Shown here: one piece after another, positions 35,346 to 35,889 of the stretch
Layout: every line of letters starts with the position of its first letter
Numbering within the stretch: the stretch's first letter is position 1
NCBI GenBank assembly: GCA_001801175.1
Contig: MGWZ01000045.1
Coordinates: forward strand, 709-36,597
Reading direction: 5' to 3'
Length of the DNA: 35,889 nucleotides
Origin: Gallionellales bacterium RIFCSPLOWO2_02_FULL_57_47
GTDB taxonomy: Bacteria; Pseudomonadota; Gammaproteobacteria; Burkholderiales; Gallionellaceae
Made by a program: the position numbers and the translations under genes
Notes under the pieces: generated by a model
Told to the model about the DNA's origin: nothing
What the model saw: only the letters and a program-made list of their open reading frames with translations
Databases searched by the model: none

Positions 35346-35385
35346 GCTCACCCGATAAGGCTCCGGTTTTGCCGGAGGCAATCTA
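35346..35385. repeat. 40-bp dispersed repeat, copy 2
   Basis: It agrees with 7157-7196 at 35 of 40 positions, centred on a CTCCGG/CCGGAG hairpin. Its last three bases coincide with the trxC stop codon. It may also work as a terminator for trxC. Confidence 0.75.
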
Positions 35386-35859
35386 CTTCTTGCCGCGCGC
35401 CCACCTGACGATGCCGCCGGCATCCATCGCACCGGCTTGCCGCGCAATCTCGCGTCCGTTCCTGAACAGTGCCAGGGTGGGGATGCTGCGGATGTTGTAG
35501 CGCGCTCCCAGTTCCTGCGCCTCCTCGGTGTTCAGTTTGGCAAGGCGCATTTCCGGCTCAAGCTGCGCGGCAGCCTGCACAAACGCGGGGGCCATCATGC
35601 GGCACGGGCCGCACCACGGCGCCCAGAAATCCACCAGCACGGGAATGTCATTGCGGTTGATGTGCAATACAAAATTGCTGCTGTTCAGTTCCACGGGGTG
35701 CGCATCGAACAGGGTTCGCCTGCACTTGCCGCAAGCGGGTTGGTCGCGCAACTTCGCGGCGGGCAGGCGGTTGATGCCGTCGCAATGCGGGCAGACGATA
35801 TGCAGGGCGGTTTCAAGCACCAAGTGCAAAAAGTGCAGCGTGATGCTGCCTAAAATCAA
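35383..35859 (-). CDS. trxC: Thioredoxin 2 (TrxC)
   Basis: A thioredoxin with an N-terminal zinc ribbon. Two CxxC pairs (CPHCDG and CGKC) bind zinc in TrxC; the active site is the classic WCGPC in VDFWAPWCGPCRMMAP, and RSIPTLALF has the conserved cis-proline. TrxC reduces disulfides in the cytosol and resists oxidative stress better than TrxA. The longest frame starts at TTG 35859 and gives 158 residues; the family usually starts just before HIVCPHC, so a downstream GTG is possible. Upstream context lies outside the window. Confidence 0.92.
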   Translation of the reverse strand: MILGSITLHFLHLVLETALHIVCPHCDGINRLPAAKLRDQPACGKCRRTLFDAHPVELNSSNFVLHINRNDIPVLVDFWAPWCGPCRMMAPAFVQAAAQLEPEMRLAKLNTEEAQELGARYNIRSIPTLALFRNGREIARQAGAMDAGGIVRWARGKK

Positions 35860-35889
35860 ATGCGTCTGGCGTGAACAACTGCGCAGGAC

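Overview
The window is a chromosomal segment of a betaproteobacterium. Gene order and protein similarity point to the Nitrosomonadales, most likely Gallionellaceae (iron-oxidiser relatives). That placement is inference from the mraZ-to-lpxC order, the secA/argJ linkage and overall sequence style, not from a search.

Layout. Positions 19-5323 hold a DEDDy 3'-5' exonuclease (+) facing three minus-strand genes: an MtfA-type metallopeptidase, the tail-specific protease Prc, and an unusual protein joining a DNA-binding-like head, a coiled coil, a 2Fe-2S ferredoxin domain and a ferredoxin-reductase-like module. A major facilitator transporter follows (5605-6843). Next is about 0.9 kb without an intact gene, holding a row of hairpin repeats, a 52-codon relic of a P-type ATPase whose two ends are joined in frame, and a terminator. 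From 7743 a strong sigma70-type promoter and four MraZ boxes at exact 10-bp spacing open the complete division and cell wall (dcw) cluster: mraZ, rsmH, ftsL, ftsI, murE, murF, mraY, murD, ftsW, murG, murC, murB, ddlB, ftsQ, ftsA, ftsZ, then lpxC. After it come a small membrane protein, a DciA-like gene (-), a LytM/M23 peptidase, secA, a cyclic-nucleotide-domain protein, argJ, an intact IS30-family element and trxC (-).

The genes make the peptidoglycan precursor from UDP-MurNAc to lipid II (murB, murC, murD, murE, murF, ddlB, mraY, murG), polymerise and cross-link it at the septum (ftsW, ftsI) and build the divisome (ftsL, ftsQ, ftsA, ftsZ). Most dcw genes overlap by an ATGA-type junction and look translationally coupled.

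The striking feature is a dense load of short palindromic repeats inside this essential operon, many inserted in frame in coding sequence. Family one has two opposed arms, each usually five tandem heptamers (35 bp), around a short hairpin core. The heptamer differs between copies, often on an AGGA-NNN theme. Copies sit in murF, murB, ddlB, murD and ftsQ, across the murC/murB start-stop junction, and in several intergenic gaps. Family two is a G/C-rich palindrome found in ftsL, murC, murD (twice), upstream of ftsQ and in flanking spacers. Family three is shared by rsmH and murD in the same reading frame. Copies inside genes keep the frame and lack in-frame stops, while stop-generating heptamers occur only between genes. 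This in-frame invasion of the cell wall genes is the best candidate here for an undescribed system.
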